The position numbers and the translations under genes were made by a program. Positions 22,381 to 35,088 of a DNA stretch of 64,000 nucleotides are shown piece by piece. Within the stretch, counting starts at the first letter, position 1. Each line of letters begins with the position of its first letter. Under the pieces are notes generated by a model. That model saw only the letters and a program-made list of their open reading frames with translations. It ran no database searches and had not been told where the DNA came from. The DNA comes from Symsagittifera roscoffensis. Lineage: Eukaryota > Xenacoelomorpha > Acoela > Convolutidae. Location: positions 52,648,938 through 52,712,937 of the forward strand of contig NC_087069.1 in the NCBI RefSeq assembly GCF_963678635.1, in the 5' to 3' direction.

Positions 22381-24872
22381 TTGCTTATAGTATCTTGTCA
22401 AACTTGCAAGAAAAACTAGAAACTTTAGTAAAATTCAAGTTGGGTTATAGTTAGTCCTCTAGTTACAATTGTTTTGGTTTACACGCGCATAAGGAAAAAA
22501 AATTGTACTCATACTTACAAACACATCATTTTGCATTCATATACGCATACACAAAAAGTATTTTTTCTTGCATTTTTTTATAGATTACTAGAAATATTCA
22601 CACAAAAATGTATTCATTACGTTTTACGCATGAATATATTCAAATACAGCCAAACCAACATACACAATTTGATTTTTACAATGCAATCGTCGCAAGCAGA
22701 GATTTGCAAAGAAATGCCAGCTTTCAGTCAACTCATTTACACCATTTAGCAATGTTGTTCATCTTTGAAAAAATAAAAAAGGGCGATAAACAATTTTTTT
22801 AATATATCTGTTGATCTCCCAAACGAATTTTCCAACGGTATCAAACTTCAACTCAAAGTTGACCAATGAGTCATGAGAAGCGCTTTTAGTGGTCAGAAGA
22901 AAAAAACCAAGGCTTGCTAACTTGCATAGGACGGGAAAATTTCAAAACAAATTGATGAAAGTTTTTTGTCGGACGGTCCGATTAGAGTTTTTTGACATAT
23001 CGAAAATTGCTTTCAAGTTATTATTTAGTTTTGTACAGAAAATTCAAGACAGTGGAAGTTTTGGTTCGAAACAAAAATTTTAGCCATTGTTCTAAGAATT
23101 GTAATCTTTTTTAAAAAACTTTGTTTTTTGATTCATTTGTTAGTTCTGCAGTTTGATATATCTTCAGTTGACGATTAGGCTGCAGGTTTAACCGTACACA
23201 AAGTTACATTGACTAGAATTGAACATTATGATGTTTTCTCGCCAAACCATCAACACTTTTTTTGTTTGAAAAAAATATATTTGGTTCTGAAAAAGCTATT
23301 TAATACAGGTTCAACTGTTCTTTTTTTCACCTCTTTCCCCCGTATTTATGCAATATCGATATTTTGAGCTATAGTATCTTAGAAAATAATCTTTTAACTA
23401 TAATAAATTTAACGGTAAAGGGTATGTGTTAGAGAAAACAAAAGTTGTTTTAAGCTGATGTTCAACTCATTTTTTCAGTAATAAAGAAAACTTTCAGTAA
23501 ATTTTTAAATTTGTGCAAAACAAACAACCCAATCTTCTTTTGCGATTTTGAATTCTCTAGAGCGAACGTTTTTTAGACATGATTCTAAATGAAACACAAT
23601 TTTTTAAATAATTTTATAGAATTAAGAGCAAAAAAACTCTTGTTCTTTTTGTTTTGTTTTGTTTCGCTTAGATTACAAAACAAACAGCTTAACATTGATA
23701 AATTCAACTTAACTATTTGAAAAAAAAGTAGCACAAAACACAAAACAGACTGAAAACTTTTCAATTGACGCCACGTATAACAGAGATTGATGCGTTCCTT
23801 TTTCTTGTTTTTTGCGAGCAACTGGCGTTTACATTTGGCTAATATCGGTTGTCTGCCTACTGCACCAAGGGCTCACTGTTAGACTGATTTCTGCAACAAG
23901 AGTAACAAGGTGAAGCTGATGGCTCCATTTCCGGGCCGACTTGGGCCTCTCCACATTCTGGGAAGATCCAATTTGTCTCTACGAAAGAGGAATGCGCTCA
24001 TAAGGAGATGAGTAAATCTAGATCCTTGAATAGCATAACTTTGGCTATTTGCGCTGAATCGATGATATAAACTCCGTTGATCAAAAATTCATCTTTTCTG
24101 ATGGCCTTTTAAACCATACTTTTAAAAGATATAAATGGAATAAGATAACCTAAATGAAAAATATGTGATTTAGTTCAATCCAATTATCATTATTTGAATT
24201 CAATTGTTGTCTAATAAGGAAAGAAAATCTCCGTGAGCAGTCTTGTCAAAAAAAATACGTTCTTGAGCGGAATCAGTCAAAACTTACACATAGAGTTTTT
24301 TAAAGTTTTGCGGTAACGGAGAGCAAACATTGAATTAACACGGGTAAATTTATGAATCAAATGATGAAAGCACGCGCCTGCAGAGGCGTTGTTATTGCGC
24401 TAAAAACAGAATTGCGCTAAAAACAGAACATGAATTGGAAATGAGATAGCTGATAAATGCTTTGTTTTGTATAATCAAGACCACATCTTTTCTAACTTTT
24501 GATAGTAATTTTATCGACTTTTCTTCAAATTGAACAGTTTCGGACAAGTAATAAAACACAGCATAGCTTTGGGCTCACATTCATATCTTGTATTCAGCGG
24601 CTATTCTAAAATGAACACATAAATTTCTCTATGTTTGATTGAGATTTATGATTGGGTATAGATGTCAGTCCACAACCAGAAAGATTTTCAAAAAGAAACC
24701 CTTTGCATTTTAACCTGGTTTAGTCTTACCAGAATTCGTTTATCTGCTGGGAAACTTATCCAATTTGGCTACGCTGTGTATGATCTATCACTGGCTGATA
24801 AGCGAATGGTTCAAATAAACTAGAATTTATGTATATAAGTCCCTGTTTGATTTTTTACGCCTGTTTATCGGT
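22381..24872. other. Inner part of the left arm, mostly non-coding
   Basis: AT-rich sequence plus one GC-rich island at ~23860-24010 (GGCCGACTTGGGCCTCTCC region) that is conserved in the right arm at ~27580-27740. On the minus strand the island contains an open run with RMWRGPSRPGNGA and an acceptor-like CTTGTTACTCTTGTTGCAG. It may be the 5' end of the arm gene, but no complete frame could be built. The ORF at 22474-22749 runs the opposite way and is not called. Confidence 0.45.
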
Positions 24873-26513
24873 ATGTGTAATTGTTAATTTTTATGTATAT
24901 ATGTTCAGAAGTGTAACATTAGGTAAGAGTTAAGCCAAAAATCAAACTCAATGTAGCTTTAGTTCCAGAGTAGTCGAGATTTTCTAGAACATTTTACAAG
25001 GTGTTGTATCTGTACTTTGTTCAACCAGATACTTTAAAGTAATATAATTATGCGTAAACTGTGTGCATTGCATGTTCGATTTTTACATGCTTTACGGTTT
25101 GCTTGTATTGGAAATGTTATATCAAAAAAGATGTACAAGCATGTTGTTCCAAAACGTTTTCGAATCAATTTAGGATAAATAATTGTAATTGGAAATAAAA
25201 TTCGATGTCAAAATCAATCCAAATTCTTCTTTTTACTTCTCTTCATTATTCTAGATTGTTTCGCCAGATGCTGAGTGGGTACAGGTTATCAATTAGATTT
25301 GGATACGTAAAATTAGTGCGTACAGATAGGCATTGTAATCAATTTTTATTTGTAAATCTAAGTATGATTAATGTCTACTTTGTATGTTTTTGGTTATATA
25401 CATTTGTTTATAATGATTCATAAGTATAAATTCACTTATGCGATCAAAATTATGCCATCAGAAGTGCCACTTTAATTAGAAAAACAATTCATCTTAAATT
25501 TTTTTGCTGCTCTTGATTTTGATTTCTGAATAGTTCACCACATACTAAAAAGTTACCAGATACAACATTAAAACGTATTTCTATGCCTACATAGACATAT
25601 AGTGTGTGATATAGTTTTACAAAACTAAACATTCGTTTCTTAACCCAACTAACCTAATATGTGCAATTCTAATTAGTAATAAAGCTAATAACTAAAATCA
25701 TTTAAATTTTTGTTTCAGGTTTTTAAATAATTCCCACTAGCTATTTCATATGCAGTGTGAAAAAACGAATGTTTTTATTTATATAAGAAGTATGCGGATA
25801 TGTAAGTGTCTAAGTTTGTCTAGTTTTTAAACCTCATTTTCGGGCTGACGCCTGTATGGGTTTATTTATTTTTGTATAGATGAAAAAAACTCGTTCTTGA
25901 CTTAAGTCCTGTTTTGTCATGAAAAGTTTTGTTTGTGTCACGTCAACGTAAATTTTAAATGTACAAAAACATGTACCATTCATAAACACGACGTGCATCT
26001 ATTTTTTTTTATTTTGAGATGCTGTGAATGAGTGCTTTTAAAATAAAATGTAATTTGTTTGTTTATTTGTTTAAGTTTTTGTTTAGGAACGCCTGTAACA
26101 TAATCCTACTCTATGTTGGTAATCTTGCCACACATTTTTCTTACTGTTGTTGTCAATATCAATTTTGCTTAAATTTTAATCTGTTAAACAAGGCTAGAAC
26201 TTATATACATGCCCTTCATTAGCAGGTTTTAATTTTTTTTTTCAGTTTTGTTTTGATCTTTGATAAATCAGATGATTGCACGTTTCGCCCAAAACGCACA
26301 CATAAGCTGCAGTTGTTAACTTAAATGCAATCAATGTTCGTGAAGTTTTGCCACATAGACTTTCAAAACATTGTACTCAATTAACTATCTATCAAATTAA
26401 TATTTTTAAAATTCGTTTGATAGTCCTTAAATTTTTCTGTTCCAATCTTGTCCTAGCCTCATTCGGTAAAACAGTGTTTTTATTGTCGTGATGATAGCTC
26501 AGCCATACCGACT
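24873..26513. other. Unique spacer between the inverted arms
   Basis: AT-rich sequence found only once in the window. No gene, repeat or RNA supported. It ends at the assembly gap. Confidence 0.6.
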
Positions 26514-26713
26514 NNNNNNNNNNNNNNNNNNNNNNNNNNNNNNNNNNNNNNNNNNNNNNNNNNNNNNNNNNNNNNNNNNNNNNNNNNNNNNNNNNNNNNN
26601 NNNNNNNNNNNNNNNNNNNNNNNNNNNNNNNNNNNNNNNNNNNNNNNNNNNNNNNNNNNNNNNNNNNNNNNNNNNNNNNNNNNNNNNNNNNNNNNNNNNN
26701 NNNNNNNNNNNNN
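26514..26713. other. Assembly gap, 200 N
   Basis: Exactly 200 N, a round number typical of a scaffolding placeholder rather than a measured distance. The right inverted arm starts at the very next base. ORFs spanning it are meaningless. Confidence 0.98.
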
Positions 26714-29700
26714 ACCGATAAACACGCGTAAAAAATCAAACACGGACTTATGTACATAAATTCAAGTTTATTCGAACCATTCGCTTATCAGCCAGTGATA
26801 GATCATACACAGCGTAGCCAAATTGGATAAGTTTCCCAGCAGATAAACGAATTCTGGTAAGACTAAATCAGGTTAAAATGTAAAGGGTTTCTTTTTGAAA
26901 AACTTTCTGGTTGTGGACTGACATCTATACCCAATCATAAATCTCAATCAGACATAAGGAAATTTATGTGTTCATTTTAGATTAGCCGCTGAATACAAGA
27001 TTTGAAAGTGAGCCCAAAACTATGCTGCGTTTTAATACTTGTCCGAAAGTGTTCAATTTGAAGAAGAGTCGATAAAATTACTATCAAAAGTTACAAAAGA
27101 TGTGGTCTTGATTATACAAAACAAAGCATTTATCAGCTATTTCATTTCCAATTCGTGATAAGACTTGTTCTGTTTTTAGCGCAATAACAACGCCTCTGCA
27201 GGCGCGTGCTTTCACCATTTGATTCATAATTTTACCCGTTTCAATTCAATGTTTGCTCTCCGTTACCGCAAAACCTAAAAAACTGTATGTGTAAGTTTTG
27301 ACTGATTCCGCTCAAGAACGTATTATTTTTGACAAGACTGCTCCTGGAGATTTTCATTCCTTATTAGACAACAATTAAATTCAAATAATGATAATTGGAT
27401 CACTCTAAATCACATATTTTCCATTTAGGTTATCTTTTTGCATTTATATATTTTAAAAATATAGTTAAATATGGTTTGAAAGGCCATCAGAAAAGATAAT
27501 TTTTTGATCATCGGAGTTTATGTCATCGATTAAGCGCAAATAGCAAAAGTTATGCTAATCAAGGATCTAGATTTACTCTCCTTATGAGCGCATTCCTCTT
27601 TCATAGAGACGATTTGGATCTTCCCAGGAAGTAGAGAGGCCCAAGTCGGCCTGGAAAAGGAGCCACCAGCTTCACCTTGTTACTCTCGTTGCAGAAATCA
27701 GTCTAACAGTGAGCCCTTGGTGCAGTAGGCAGACAACCGATATTAGCCAAATGAAAACGCCAGTTGCTCGCAAAAAACAAGAAAAAGGATCGGAACGCAT
27801 CAATCTCTATTATACGTGGCGTCAATTGAAAAGTTTTCAGTCTGTTTTGTGTTTTGTGCAGCTTTGTTTCAATTAGTTAAGTTGAATTGATGTTCAGCTG
27901 CTTGTTTTGTGATCCAAATTAAATAAAACAAAAAGAACAAAAGTTTTTTTTTGCTCCTAGTTCTTTAAAATTATAAAAAAACTTGTGTTTCATTTAGAAT
28001 CATGTCTAAAAAACAGTCATTCTAGAAAATTCAAAATTTCAAAAGAAGATTGGGTTGTTTATTTTGCACAAATTTAAAAAATTACTGAAAGTTTTCTTTA
28101 TTACTGAAAAAATGAGCTGAACATCAGCTTAGAACAACTTTTGTTTTCTCTAAAATATACCCTTTACCGTTAATTTTATCATAGTTAAAAGATTGTTTTC
28201 TAAAATACTATAGCTCAAACTATCGATATTGCATAAATACGGGGAAAAAGATGAAAAAAAGAACAGTTAAACCTGTATTAAATAGCTTTTTCAGAACCAA
28301 ATATAATTTTTCAAACAAAAAAAAAGTTTTGATGGTTTAGCGAGAAAACAACATAATGTGCAACTCTAGTCAATGTAATTTGGTGTACGGTTAAACCTGC
28401 AGCTTAATCGTCAACTGAAGATATATCAAATTACAGAACTAACAAATGAATCAAAAAACAAAAATTTTTTTAAAAAATTACAATTCTTAGAACAATGGCT
28501 CATTTTTTTTCGAGCCAAAATTTCCACTGTCTTAAATTTTCTGTACAAAACTAAATAATTACTTGAAATCAATTTTCTATATGTCAAAAAACTCTATTCG
28601 GACCGTCAAACAAAAAACTTTCAATAATTTGTTTTGGAATTTTCCCGTGTTATGCAAGTTAGTAAGCCTCGGTTTTTTCTTCTGATGAACTGGTCAATTT
28701 GAAAGCGCTTCTCATGATTCACTGGTCAATTTGAGTTGAAGTTTGATACCGTTGGAAAATTCTTTTGGGAGATCAACAGACATATTAAAAAATTGTTTAT
28801 CGCCCTTTTTTATTTTTTCAAAGATGAACAACATTGCTAAATGGTGTAGATGAGTTGGCTTAAAGCTGGCATTTCTTTGCAAATCTCTGCTTGCGACGTT
28901 TGCATTGTAAAAATCAAAGTGTGTATGTAGGTTTGACTGTATTTGAATATATTCATACGTAAAACGTAATGAATATATTTTTGTGTGAATATTTCTAGTA
29001 ATCTATAAACAAATGCAAGAAAAAATACTTTTTGTGTATGCGTGTATGTATGCAAGTTGATGTGTTTGTAAGTATGAGTACAATTTTTTTCCTTATGCGC
29101 GTGTAAACCAAAACAATTGTAACTAGAAGAATAACTATAATCCAATTTGAATTTTACTAATGTTTCTAGTTTTTCTTGAAAGTTAGACAAGATACTATAA
29201 GCATAGTATATATGTACGCACATATGCTTTGCGTATGTGTGTATATATGTAAACTGTATGTATCTATGTAAAAGTGTACATTTTTTTTGCATGTATAAAT
29301 GTAATTATTCATGTATGTACATACTGTTTGTGTGTACTCATTTGAGTATTTAGAAGTTATGTAAGTTTTTATGTTTTTATGTAAGTAAGAACTCTTGACT
29401 GCATGTCCGCTTGATTGAGTGAACGAATACAAGCATATTTTTTCAACCAATGTATGTTTTTAGGCAAGTATTTCTGCATATTCGTATATCAGTATGAAAG
29501 GCACGGTTATATGATTGTATGTAAAGACGTATGAATGCCAGTCTGTAATGCGTGATTCTTTTTGTCTGAATGTGTGAAGTGAATGCAAGTTGGTTTGTGT
29601 GTTTACAGATGTTTGTATTTCAAAGGTCAGCGGAACTAATAAGTAAAATCTTTGCATGTATGCAAACAAAACTTGCGTGTGTGTCTATTTATGTAAACTG

Positions 29701-32511
29701 TATGTATCTATGAAAAAGTGTACAATTTTTTGCATGTATAAATGTAATTAATCATGTATGCACATACTATTTGTATTTATTCATTTGAGTACTTAGAAGT
29801 TATGTATATTTGTATGTTTTTATGTAAATAAGAATTCTCGAATGCCAGTCCACTTGATTGAATGAATGAAGGCCAGCAATTATTTTGTATCAATGTATGT
29901 TTTTCAGTTTAAAAGCTTTTAAAAGTTAGCTGGTTTGCAAATTGTACAAACTTATGATTGAAGTTTTATGTCTGTTTAAACGGAAAGTGTGTACACATGA
30001 GTAGTTGCATGCTTGTTAAGTACATTCCATGTCTTTTTGTAGGCAAGTACTTATACATATTCGTATATGAGTATGAAAGGCACGTTTATATGATTTTATG
30101 TAAAGACATATGAATGCCAGTCTGTAATGCGTGATTCTTTTTGTCTGAATGTGTGTATAAATTTGTCTTGAAAGTGTGAAGTGAATGCAAGTTGGTTTGT
30201 GTGTTTACATGTGCTTGTATTTTAAAGGTCAGCAGAACTAATAAGTGAAATCTTTGCATGTATGTAAGCAAAACTTGCGTTTGTGTCTATCTATGTAAAC
30301 TGTATGTATCTATGTAAAAGTGTACAATTTTTTGCATGTATAAATGTACTTAATCATGTATGCACATACTATTTGTGTGTATTCATTTGAGTATTTAGAA
30401 GTTTGTATGTTTTCAAATGTATATTTGTATGTTTTTATTTAAGTAAGAATTCTTGAATGCATGTCCGCTTGATTGAGTGAATGAAGACCAGCAATTATTT
30501 TGTATCAATGTATATTTTTCAGTTTAAAAATATTTTAAAATTTGCTTGTTTGCAAATTGTACAAACTTATGATTGAAGTTTCATGCCTGTTTAAAAGGAA
30601 AGTGTGTACACATGAGTCGTAACATGCTTGTATAGTACGAACCATGTCTGTTTGTAGTTAAGTACTTATGCATTTTCGTATATGAGTATGAAAGACACGT
30701 TTATATGATTGTATGTAAAGACGCATGAATGCCAGTCTCTAATGCCTGACTCTTTTTGTCTGAATCTGTGTATATATTCGTCTTGAAAGTGTGAAGTGAA
30801 ATTAAGCTGGTTTGTGTGTTTGTATGGTAGTTTATTTGCATTCTTCTTATGTATAAGACTACGTAAGTTTGTTTTCATACCTATATGTAAGACTTCATTT
30901 TTGAATGTTTGTATGTATAGAAGTATTTTTGCATATATGTATGTAATTTTGTACGTATGGTTGTATGAATGTCTCTAAGTAACTTTATATATGTATGTAT
31001 ATATGTAAATTTGTATGTATGTATCTATGTATGCATGTATGTATGTGTTTATGTAAGTTTGTACTTATGTATACATGTATGTATGTTTGTATTCAGTAAG
31101 TGTGTACGTAATTGTTTTGTATGTAAGTTTGCATGATTAACCTTATGTAAGTATTTAAATGTGTATGAATAAACGTATGTTTGTAATAAAATACGCATGA
31201 CTGTTTTTTGTGAGTATGCATTTAAGTTTGCAACTTTTGAAAATGTGTTTATGTTTTTTATGTTTACAAGTATGCAGCTTTATATGTTTGGTGGGGTATA
31301 TATGTTTGAGTTTAGTTGTAATCGTTTATTTTATTTCATATAAAAGTATATATGTAACTCAATCCAAATCTTTCTTATCTTTCTTCTTACGTTTCTCGAA
31401 TATTCTAGATTAATCAACCAGACACTATAATGACAGTTTTTTTATTTTCTTGATTTGCAAAACAATTTGATAATTTTTTTAAAAAATTTTTCCTCGAAAT
31501 ATTTGATCTTCCAGGAATCCTCATTATGAATTTTTCACTTTGAAAAAGTGGCATAAGTTGCGTTGATAATTTCAATTTATCTGCAGTCAATGATTATGAA
31601 AAATGTTTCAAAATTGTAACAAGAAAGATCAGTTTTCAAATTTTCACAAAATTTTGTCGATGGAAGCATCAAACAACAAGTCCAATTGGAGACAGCATGG
31701 AGTCCAAAGTGTTTGATGAACTGTTGCTCATAGAAGTAAAAATTACAATAAGAAAATTATTAGAAAAAATTTATGGTTTTTTGAGGAAAATCATTGATCG
31801 TGCAGACATGCGGCTGGTAGAGCTGAAGACGGTAAGCGAGCAAAGTCTCAGTGACAGGTACTGTTTATTTAAAGGATGATTGATCAATCTCTAAAAACCA
31901 CAAATTTTCAATAGTTTTCATTTGAAAAATCATAATTTTGAATCAAAGTTATAAACCCACAGAAGTGAAGCAATTGTGTAATCAGATAAACAGTCAGTAC
32001 CACTTTTTTTATTTAGTCGATAGAGCTTTTTATGAAATAGCTCAAAATGCTTACGGCTTTTTGCCTTGAAATGAATAGCAAGTCTTTCTGCATTGAGGCT
32101 CAAAATTTTATTTCCTTAAAGTAAAACTGTCTAACAAACTTTTTATTGTGAAATTTAACATGTCTTTGTTGGTCGTTCTAGCTTAAGATAACACAACTTA
32201 ATTGACGTTTATCGAAATGCATTGAAACTACAAAATGGCACTTACAAGTTTTCGGAAACTGCTGTAGCCAAATTGGTGTGAAAGTGTTGTTTAGTGTGAA
32301 ACAGCTATCATCCTGACGGAATCCGAAGATTCATGTAGAGTGTTGATGATAAGGCTTGACTTTTTATCTTAAAATTTAAAACAACTAACCGTTTTTCGAA
32401 GACATGTTTTGTTAATAGAGAAGACAAATATCGATGCAAAATTGAGAAGAAATATCATGATGCGAACTGTTTTGATACTGCTAGTGATGAGAACGTGAAT
32501 GTGAAAGCTTG
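26714..32511 (-). repeat. Right arm of the large inverted repeat
   Basis: About 5.8 kb, reverse complement of 19481-24872. It begins immediately after the gap, so the true inner end may be hidden. Extra length comes mainly from additional ~600-bp units. Base differences are spread along the arm, so it is not a simple copy of the same reads. Confidence 0.93.
28840..31340. repeat. ATGT/GTAT-rich DNA with ~600-bp repeats, right arm
   Basis: Reverse-orientation counterpart of 20690-22380. At least three related units lie at about 29460-29670, 30086-30271 and 30666-30878 (spacing ~600), against two in the left arm. The minus-strand ORFs that repeat with them share a peptide such as NTQTNLHSLHTF but have the composition of a translated microsatellite. 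Confidence 0.85.
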
Positions 32512-32530
32512 GATCACCTCAAACATATAT
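31633..32530 (+). pseudogene. Decayed coding block in the right arm, paralogue of 19431-20400
   Basis: The first exon-like segment, 31633-31831, is fully open: acceptor GATCAG, one leftover base plus 66 codons, donor ACG|GTAAGC. Its peptide (MESKVFDELLLIEVK, then IIDRADMRLVELK) aligns with the left-arm segment. It lacks 34 bases present there, and the loss leaves it in one frame where the left copy is broken. Downstream, coding-like pieces LCNQINSQYHFFYLVDRAF, LTESEDSCRVLM and TCFVNREDKYRC match the left arm. Homology stops at ~32511 inside the Cys-rich end, which is therefore truncated (KAWITSN then stop). Function unknown. Confidence 0.55.
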
Positions 32531-33828
32531 TAAAAGAAAGGTTGAACTCTTGATAACAGAATTAGTTGCAGATGAATAATCTAATATTTTGGTCAAAAAG
32601 CCACCGTATTTTGAGAGACAATAGCGTAATCATGGAAACATTCAAAAGATTAGATTCATATTAAAAAACTCAAAATTTAATTTGTTGAACAGAGGGTTGA
32701 TAAAGATAATAACTGATAGCGCTTCAAAATTTTGAATAGAAAGCTCTTGCTAAAGCCAAATTGAGGTAATTAGAAGATACTGAGAACAGTTGACTAGATT
32801 GTAGTATCAAATTAAAAACTATTCAATTGCATATTCTTTTAATGGAAAAATCAAAAATTTTGGATGCTCAAATTATAACTCCGAATTCATATCAAGTTTT
32901 GAGTTTGTATCCATTACTTGTCTTAGTTTGTGTTCAGTCTTTCCCGATTGAATTTGCTCTAATTTGATTAACTGCTTTCCTTAAAAATCGCAAATAAGTT
33001 TTCACCTGCTTTATTCGATGGTTACTCTGTTCTGTCGTATATATTGGCACACAAATAACAATTTTCCCCCAGTTTCTAGGTCCGCTTTGATGAATATTTT
33101 CAAAATTTCTGTTAGCACAAAAAATTTAATAGGAAATACAAAACGTTTTCTAGAAGCCCCGAAAATTGTTCCCTTTTTATTATAAAAAGTGGTATATACA
33201 AGTCTTAGAAATGGCTGCAGCAAAATTAATCGGCACTTTTGGCTTTCATCAGTGTTCTCGCTTTTTAAGATCTTTACCCACTTCAACTTATTAGCTCTTT
33301 CAACCTTTCTATAAAATCAAAGCTTTTGTCATAGATTTTAGACGTTTTTTCAGTCTCCTGTAAACACGGAAAATGGAATTGTCGAAATTTTCAAGCCAAT
33401 TTCATTATTTTAGAGTTTTCAGTGTTTCGTAATTTTTCTTTGTTTTTACCTTCATTTGGCTGAACGAAATTTTTCATTCTTGTTTCGGTCAAATTGATTA
33501 TTAATTTTTGCCTAAATAGAGGTGGCGGCCGCCGCACTTGACGAATTTTGCTTTCTTCGAGATTCAGCAATAAAACATGCATTTTTGAAGGAAATCGTTC
33601 ACCGCAGCCAACAGTTAAGCTACGCTGCCAAAATCTTGTGCTTTCCTATATACCATATAGTTTTGTCGCATATAATAGGTATATAACGTCATTTTACATG
33701 TAAACAAGCCAATACCCCCAAACTTTAGAAGGGAAAACATGCACCGACCAAAACCGAATTCCATTCCCGTTTCCACAACGTTCAGTGGGAATACTCAATA
33801 ATATACCGAAGTTTTACATGAAGACTAT
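32531..33828. other. Non-coding stretch right of the inverted repeat
   Basis: AT-rich. A 91-codon minus-strand frame at 33011-33286 and one at 33391-33582 exist but have no splice signals or recognisable motifs, so no gene is called. A short GC-rich string with a GCGGCCGC site lies at ~33526. Confidence 0.45.
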
Positions 33829-33990
33829 TAGGTATAAAATTATACATAGTGACAATTAGGATTTTTACATAGTGACCATTAGGTATAAAATTATACTTGG
33901 TGACAATTAGGATTATTACATGGTGACCATTGCTGATCATTTAATACATGGTGACCATTATGATTTATACCTAATGGTCATCCATGTATG
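33829..33990. repeat. 51-bp tandem repeat with internal half-repeats
   Basis: GGTATAAAATTATAC recurs at 33831 and 33882, exactly 51 bases apart, followed by a third degenerate unit. Each unit holds two related halves (TAGTGACAATTAGG and TAGTGACCATTAGG). The final half is inverted (ACCTAATGGTCA), giving the array a hairpin end at ~33978. Confidence 0.85.
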
Positions 33991-34027
33991 ACAACCCCCC
34001 CGATCCTAACGCACTATATGCATACTA

Positions 34028-34028
<1 letters not shown>

Positions 34029-34093
<65 letters not shown>
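34029..34093. repeat. (TA)n microsatellite
   Basis: About 32 uninterrupted TA units. ORFs through it on both strands read as Ile-Tyr repeats and are not genes. Confidence 0.98.
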
Positions 34094-34096
<3 letters not shown>

Positions 34097-34433
34097 ATAT
34101 ATATAAATGTATATATCACTGTCTTCTTGTAATGCTTTCCTTCTCTTCCAACTCGTCCAAATTTTGTCGTGATCGTTTCTTTTATATTTTTCGCATTTTT
34201 TGCGCATCTCCTTGTGTTTGTTCATCGTATCCGCTCACTGGAAATCTTGTATGTTTTGACCTGTTCAGCGTACCTTCATCTTCTTGTCGCCTTTGTGTTT
34301 TCCATGTCGCCAACGATATAACTTTTTCATTAGTCTCTCAAAATTTCATCGTTAATTCATCTTTGCTTCAACCCTATTATATTTCAATTACCAAGCCAAT
34401 GAAACGATTAAACATTTGAACTAATAATTATAG

Positions 34434-34481
34434 CTCCTGAAATCCTTGATTGTTGCCTTTGTTAAGGATTTGCTCATCGTG
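34434..34481 (+). CDS. Candidate small exon, 16 codons, phase 0
   Basis: Bounded by AATTATAG and the strong donor GTG|GTAAGA; 48 bases, phase 0 at both ends, encoding a hydrophobic segment (LIVAFVKDLLIV). Its value depends on being chained with 34627-34728 in the same phase. Confidence 0.3.
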
Positions 34482-34626
34482 GTAAGAAGTAATCCCATAT
34501 TTTTTTTCAATAAATGAAAATCTCAATCAAACAGATTTTTCTTTTCAATTGAAGTTTATATCTGAAAGTCATCGATTACATCTCTTGATTTTAAAGCTTA
34601 ACTATATATTCAATCTCTACAATTAG

Positions 34627-34728
34627 ATGAAAAACAGCCAAAAAAATGTAAAAACACAAATTGAGTTGATAATTCAACGTACAAAAAATATTGTGTTGCT
34701 GAAAGAACTCCGGGTTCCCTTGTTTAAG
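34627..34728 (+). CDS. Candidate exon, 34 codons, phase 0
   Basis: Starts at an ATG directly after the acceptor-like CTCTACAATTAG and ends at AAG|GTTTCG; 102 bases, phase 0 at both ends. The peptide is basic then hydrophobic (NVKTQIELIIQR, NIVLLKELRVPLFK). Together with 34434-34481 and possibly 34951-35088 this could be a small plus-strand gene with introns of 100-220 bases. No family recognised. Confidence 0.3.
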
Positions 34729-34950
34729 GTTTCGTACTTCAACGTAATACTCAAAATATGCGTAAATAAATACGACAAATCCCAATCAACCAACGGCTCT
34801 TGCTTGCACCTGGGGCAGATATTTTTTTGCTACTTGAATTGATTTTTTCGAGCAGCTGCTGAATTTATTTTTAAAAGTGCGAAAGTCCAGCAAGTTAGGA
34901 TGGGCTATATCAAAGAAATTGTAATGTAATAGCTGAGTTAGTAGTTTAGC

Positions 34951-35088
34951 GATCGGATTGTGACTGTGAATGAAACTGGTGTGATGGGAACGAATGCTGG
35001 AGTTATTGGAGATGCTGGTCAGATGGAACACCAGTCTGCATACGGCGATAGTAAAAATATCCGTAATGCGATTGAGTACATTACATAA
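34951..35088 (+). CDS. Candidate terminal exon, 45 codons plus stop
   Basis: The 138 bases from 34951 stay open to TAA at 35086 with clearly coding-like codon choice and higher GC: a Gly/Val-rich peptide with TVNETGVMGTNAG, GDAGQMEHQSAYGD and NIRNAIEYIT. Stops lie just upstream in frame, and a TTTAG lies at 34945-34949, so the segment would have to be entered by splicing. The pyrimidine tract is weak. It contains ATG codons but is shorter than 60 residues from any of them. The opposite-strand ORF at 34786-35031 is regarded as its shadow. Confidence 0.35.
   Translation, partial: DRIVTVNETGVMGTNAGVIGDAGQMEHQSAYGDSKNIRNAIEYIT

Larger units (their letters stand above)
19481..24872 (+). repeat. 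Left arm of a large inverted repeat
   Basis: About 5.4 kb matched by the reverse complement of 26714-32511. The inner end is GTTTATCGGT at 24872; its complement ACCGATAAAC is the first sequence after the gap. The outer end matches at GCTTTCACATTCACGTTCT (19481 onward) with its complement at ~32511. In one 245-base stretch near the outer end I counted about 16 differences (~93% identity). Arms differ in length because the internal ~600-bp repeats differ in number. Confidence 0.93.

Noticed and set aside
23860-24010. Structured RNA gene in the GC-rich island of the palindrome arm
   Set aside because: No match to features of U1, U2, U6, 5S or tRNA could be seen; conservation in the other arm is explained by the duplication.
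26392-26757. ORFs across the N gap
   Set aside because: The sequence inside is unknown; open frame is only due to masked bases.
33988-34419. 143-codon ORF
   Set aside because: Its first half is the TA microsatellite (Ile-Tyr repeats) and no splice or start signal supports the rest.
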